Translations under genes and position numbers: made by a program
The notes under the pieces: generated by a model
Told to the model about the DNA's origin: nothing
The model's input: only the letters and a program-made list of their open reading frames with translations
Database searches by the model: none
Assembly (NCBI GenBank): GCA_025963955.1
Contig: JAOPZU010000133.1
Coordinates: 1-9,612, forward strand
Reading direction: 5' to 3'
Origin: Solirubrobacterales bacterium
GTDB lineage: Bacteria > Actinomycetota > Thermoleophilia > Solirubrobacterales > Solirubrobacteraceae
DNA: 9,612 bases
Shown here: piece by piece, positions 7,495-9,612 of the stretch
Position numbering within the stretch: position 1 is the first letter of the stretch
Layout of the letters: every line of letters starts with the position of its first letter

Positions 7495-8504
7495 CCGAGC
7501 TTGTCGGGACGCCGGCTGCGGCGGGCTTCGCGATGCCGCCCGAGTGGGCGCCCCACGAGCGCACGCTCATGGCGTGGCCGTGCCGCCAGGACATGTGGCA
7601 GCAGCAGCTCGCGACGGCGAAGGAGCAGTACGCGGGCGTGGCCAACGCCATCGTGGCCTTCGAGCCGGTGACGATGGTCTGCGCGGACGCGGCGGACCTG
7701 GCCGAGGCGCGCCACGCCCTGTCCGCCGGCGTGGAGCTGCTCGAACTGCCGATGGACGACTCGTGGCTGCGCGACAGCGGCCCGGTCTTCGTGACGGACG
7801 CCGCTGGCCGCCGCGCCGGGGTGCACTTCGGCTTCAACGCCTGGGGGGAGAAGTTCGCGCCCTGGGACAAGGACGCAGCCGTCGGCGCCCTCCTGGTCGA
7901 GCACCTCGGGGATCCGCTCTTCCGCGCGCCCCTGATCCTCGAGGGCGGCTCGCTGAGCGTCGACGGCGCCGGTCGCCTGGTCACGACCGAGCAGTGCCTG
8001 CTGCACCCGTCGCGCAACCCGTCGCTGACCGCGGAGCAGATCGCCGCCCACCTGCGGGAGCAGCTCGGCGTGAGCGAGGTCATCTGGCTCGGCCGGGGCC
8101 TGGTCGAGGACCGGGACACCGACGGCCACGTCGACCTGATCGCGGCGTTCACGGCTCCCGGGCAGCTGCTGCTGCAGTCCTGCCCCGCCGGGGATCCCAA
8201 CCACGAGTCGACGGTCGAGAACCGCGCCCGCGCGCTCGCTGCGGGGCTCGACGTCCTCGACTTCCCGTTCCTCGCGCGGCCGGCGGTCGGCGGCGAGGTC
8301 GTGGGGGCGTCCTACCTGAACTTCACGATCGTGAACGGGGCGGTGATCGTCCCGACCGCCGGCGTGGCGACGGACGCCGACGCGCTGGCCGTCATCGCGC
8401 AGGCCTACCCGCGGCACGAGGTCGTCGGGGTGCCCGCCGAGGTCATCGCGTGGGGCGGCGGCGGGCCGCACTGCATCACCCAACAGGTGCCCGGCAAGGC
8501 CTGA
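7491..8504 (+). CDS. aguA: Agmatine deiminase
   Basis: Hydrolyses agmatine to N-carbamoylputrescine and ammonia; member of the peptidyl-arginine-deiminase (PPAD) superfamily. The 337 residues are somewhat fewer than the usual 360-370. Motifs are GFAMPPEWAPHERTLMAWP (12-30), MDDSWLRDSGP (88-98) with the acidic substrate-binding residues, LEGGS (150-154), TDGHVD (210-215) with His213, and the C-terminal GGGGPHCITQQVPG with nucleophile Cys328. The GTG start at 7491 overlaps the preceding gene's stop and gives a normal N-terminus. The only other ATG nearby, residue 15, would cut into the conserved GFxMPxEW motif. No Shine-Dalgarno lies at the normal distance, so expression probably depends on coupling. 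The neighbouring aguB supports agmatine rather than peptidyl-arginine as substrate. No arginine decarboxylase is in the window, so agmatine must come from elsewhere. Confidence 0.95.
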   Translation: MTELVGTPAAAGFAMPPEWAPHERTLMAWPCRQDMWQQQLATAKEQYAGVANAIVAFEPVTMVCADAADLAEARHALSAGVELLELPMDDSWLRDSGPVFVTDAAGRRAGVHFGFNAWGEKFAPWDKDAAVGALLVEHLGDPLFRAPLILEGGSLSVDGAGRLVTTEQCLLHPSRNPSLTAEQIAAHLREQLGVSEVIWLGRGLVEDRDTDGHVDLIAAFTAPGQLLLQSCPAGDPNHESTVENRARALAAGLDVLDFPFLARPAVGGEVVGASYLNFTIVNGAVIVPTAGVATDADALAVIAQAYPRHEVVGVPAEVIAWGGGGPHCITQQVPGKA

Positions 8505-8512
8505 GCGTTGTC

Positions 8513-8530
8513 CGTCCTGGCCCGAGGACG
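8513..8530. promoter_or_regulatory. Inverted repeat in the aguA-aguB gap
   Basis: CGTCCT-GGCCCG-AGGACG: perfect 6-bp arms around a 6-nt loop, ending four nt before the aguB -10-like box. It could be an operator for the aguB promoter or a hairpin at the end of the aguA transcript. There is no T-tract after it, which argues against a strong intrinsic terminator. Confidence 0.4.
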
Positions 8531-8534
8531 TACC

Positions 8535-8540
8535 TAGACT
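8535..8540 (+). promoter_or_regulatory. -10-like TAGACT, probable leaderless promoter of aguB
   Basis: TAGACT (TANNNT type) ends 8 nt before ATG 8549, with no Shine-Dalgarno in between. The layout matches the one before the small gene at 7108. TTGTCC at 8508-8513 is a possible -35, but its 21-nt spacing is too long to be convincing. Confidence 0.45.
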
Positions 8541-8548
8541 GCAGCGTC

Positions 8549-9535
8549 ATGGCGCCCGACTTCCAGCTCATCACGGCCATCGACACCACGCCTGAGTCGC
8601 TCGCCCGCGTGGACGCGCCGCGCCGCGCCCCGCTGCGCGTGGCCGCCGTCCAGCAGCAGTGGTTCCCCGATCCGCAGGAGCACCGGGCGTCGCTGAGCGC
8701 CGGGGTCGCGCTCGCGGCGGCACAGGGGGCACAGCTCGTCTGCCTGCAGGAGCTCACGCTGTCCCCGTACTTCGCGATCACCGCGGACGGTCCGGGTGCC
8801 GCGGGCGCCGCGCCGGAGGAGCTGCCGGGCGGGCCGACGCACCTGCTCGCCCGAGAGCTGGCGATGGCGCACGCCGTCCACGTCCACGCGTCGCTCTACG
8901 AGCGGGCGGACGCGGAGGACGGCCTCGGCTTCAACACGGCCATCGTGCTCGCCCCGGACGGGGAGCTCGTCGCGCGGACGCGCAAGCTGCACATCCCGGT
9001 GACCGAGGGGTACTTCGAGGACAAGTACTTCCGCCAGGGCCCGGCGGGGGAGGACGCCTTTCCGGTCGTCCCCGTCGAGGGTGCGCGCTTCGGCTTCCCG
9101 ACCTGCTGGGACCAGTGGTTCCCCGAGCTGGCCCGCGCCTACTCGCTGGCGGGGGCGGAGGTCCTGGTCTACCCGACGGCGATCGGCTCCGAGCCGGGCC
9201 ACCCCGGGTTCGACACACAGCCGCTGTGGCAGCACGTCATCGTCGGCAACGGCATCACGAGCGGCACCTTCATGGTCGCGGTCAACCGCATCGGGACCGA
9301 GACGGTCGACGGCGGCGACAGCATCACCTTTTACGGGTCCTCGTTCGTCTCTGACCCCTACGGCCGCATCCTCGTGCAGGCCCCGCGCGACGCACCCGCG
9401 GTCATCGTCGCGGACCTCGACGTCGACCAGCGCGAGGACTGGCTGACGCTGTTCCCGTTCCTCACCACCCGCCGGCCCGACGCCTACGCGTCGCTGGCCG
9501 ACGTCACGGCCACGCCCGCCCGCCCGGTCCCTTAG
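8549..9535 (+). CDS. aguB: N-carbamoylputrescine amidase
   Basis: Nitrilase-superfamily enzyme that hydrolyses N-carbamoylputrescine to putrescine, CO2 and ammonia, the step after agmatine deiminase. 328 residues. The catalytic triad is Glu68 (LQELTLSPYF), Lys147 (RKLHIP) and Cys186 (PTCWDQWFPE). The AguB-type blocks KLHIPVTEGYFEDKYF (147-162), YPTAIGSEP (208-216), NRIGTE (246-251), ITFYGSSF (259-266) and a C-terminal LTTRRPDAY closely match plant and bacterial carbamoylputrescine amidases. The open frame extends far upstream only as a shadow of aguA. ATG 8549 adds about 27 residues before the usual start of the nitrilase core (PLRVAAVQQ). GTG 8609 is an alternative, but ATG is preferred because TAGACT sits 8 nt upstream. 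It lies 44 nt after aguA and may be transcribed both from aguA and on its own. Confidence 0.95.
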   Translation: MAPDFQLITAIDTTPESLARVDAPRRAPLRVAAVQQQWFPDPQEHRASLSAGVALAAAQGAQLVCLQELTLSPYFAITADGPGAAGAAPEELPGGPTHLLARELAMAHAVHVHASLYERADAEDGLGFNTAIVLAPDGELVARTRKLHIPVTEGYFEDKYFRQGPAGEDAFPVVPVEGARFGFPTCWDQWFPELARAYSLAGAEVLVYPTAIGSEPGHPGFDTQPLWQHVIVGNGITSGTFMVAVNRIGTETVDGGDSITFYGSSFVSDPYGRILVQAPRDAPAVIVADLDVDQREDWLTLFPFLTTRRPDAYASLADVTATPARPVP

Positions 9536-9538
9536 GGG

Positions 9539-9612
9539 GCGGCGTCGGTTTTGCACCCCCCGCGGAGGGCGCGGCGTCGTTGTTGTTGCACCCCCAGGGG
9601 GAGCGGCGTCGG
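9539..9612. repeat. GC-rich tandem repeat, 32-nt period, continuing beyond the window
   Basis: GCGGCGTCG occurs at 9539-9547, 9571-9579 and 9603-9611, exactly 32 nt apart each time. Each complete unit continues with a T-rich stretch and then TTGCACCCCC (9551-9560 and 9586-9595), shifted by 3 nt between units. CCCCC-A-GGGGG (9591-9601) can form a tight hairpin before the third copy. A related CCCTTAGGGGG runs across the aguB stop codon just before the first copy. The array begins four nt after the aguB stop and is cut by the window end, so its full size and role cannot be judged. No gene is seen in this stretch. Confidence 0.6.

Noticed and set aside
9539..9612. CRISPR array at the right edge
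   Set aside because: A 32-nt total period leaves no room for a repeat plus a spacer, and the inter-copy sequences are similar rather than unique.

Overview
The window is about 70% GC, gene-dense and strongly third-position G/C biased, with GTG starts, 4-bp stop/start overlaps and two genes that look leaderless. This fits a high-GC actinomycete. The mix of a gap-pgk-tpiA-gpmI cluster and leaderless-type TANNNT promoters suggests a deep-branching lineage such as Thermoleophilia (Solirubrobacterales), but that placement is inference: no rRNA or other phylogenetic marker is present.

Region 1 (1-4349, + strand) is a lower-glycolysis operon: gap (5' end cut off by the window), pgk, tpiA and gpmI. 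pgk and tpiA overlap by ATGA. tpiA and gpmI are 35 nt apart, and that gap holds an 11-codon ORF that may couple their translation. Together the enzymes interconvert dihydroxyacetone phosphate, glyceraldehyde-3-phosphate, 1,3-bisphosphoglycerate, 3-phosphoglycerate and 2-phosphoglycerate. Neither secG nor eno follows.

Region 2 (4365-6984, - strand) is a tight three-gene operon converging on gpmI. Transcribed from right to left it encodes an MhqO-like glyoxalase-fold (VOC) ring-cleaving dioxygenase, an MhqD-like serine alpha/beta-hydrolase and an aldo/keto reductase. Both junctions are 4-bp overlaps (GTGA, ATGA). Upstream lies a well-formed sigma-70-type promoter whose -10 box sits within a perfect 18-bp dyad (TAGTTG-N6-CAACTA), as expected for a MarR-like repressor site. 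The likely theme is detoxification of quinones or other electrophilic compounds under repressor control. No regulator gene is visible.

Region 3 (7108-9535, + strand, divergent from region 2) encodes a 128-aa protein resembling an SCP2-type domain, agmatine deiminase (aguA, overlapping the small gene by GTGA) and N-carbamoylputrescine amidase (aguB). The two enzymes convert agmatine to putrescine. The small protein and aguB each have a TANNNT -10-like hexamer 8-9 nt before an ATG that lacks a Shine-Dalgarno sequence, which suggests leaderless transcripts. The right edge (9536-9612) holds the start of a GC-rich 32-nt-period repeat that runs out of the window.

Most of the window is ordinary metabolism. 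The less ordinary parts are the small protein coupled to aguA, the layered dyads in the divergent promoter region, the mini-ORF before gpmI and the repeat at the right edge.
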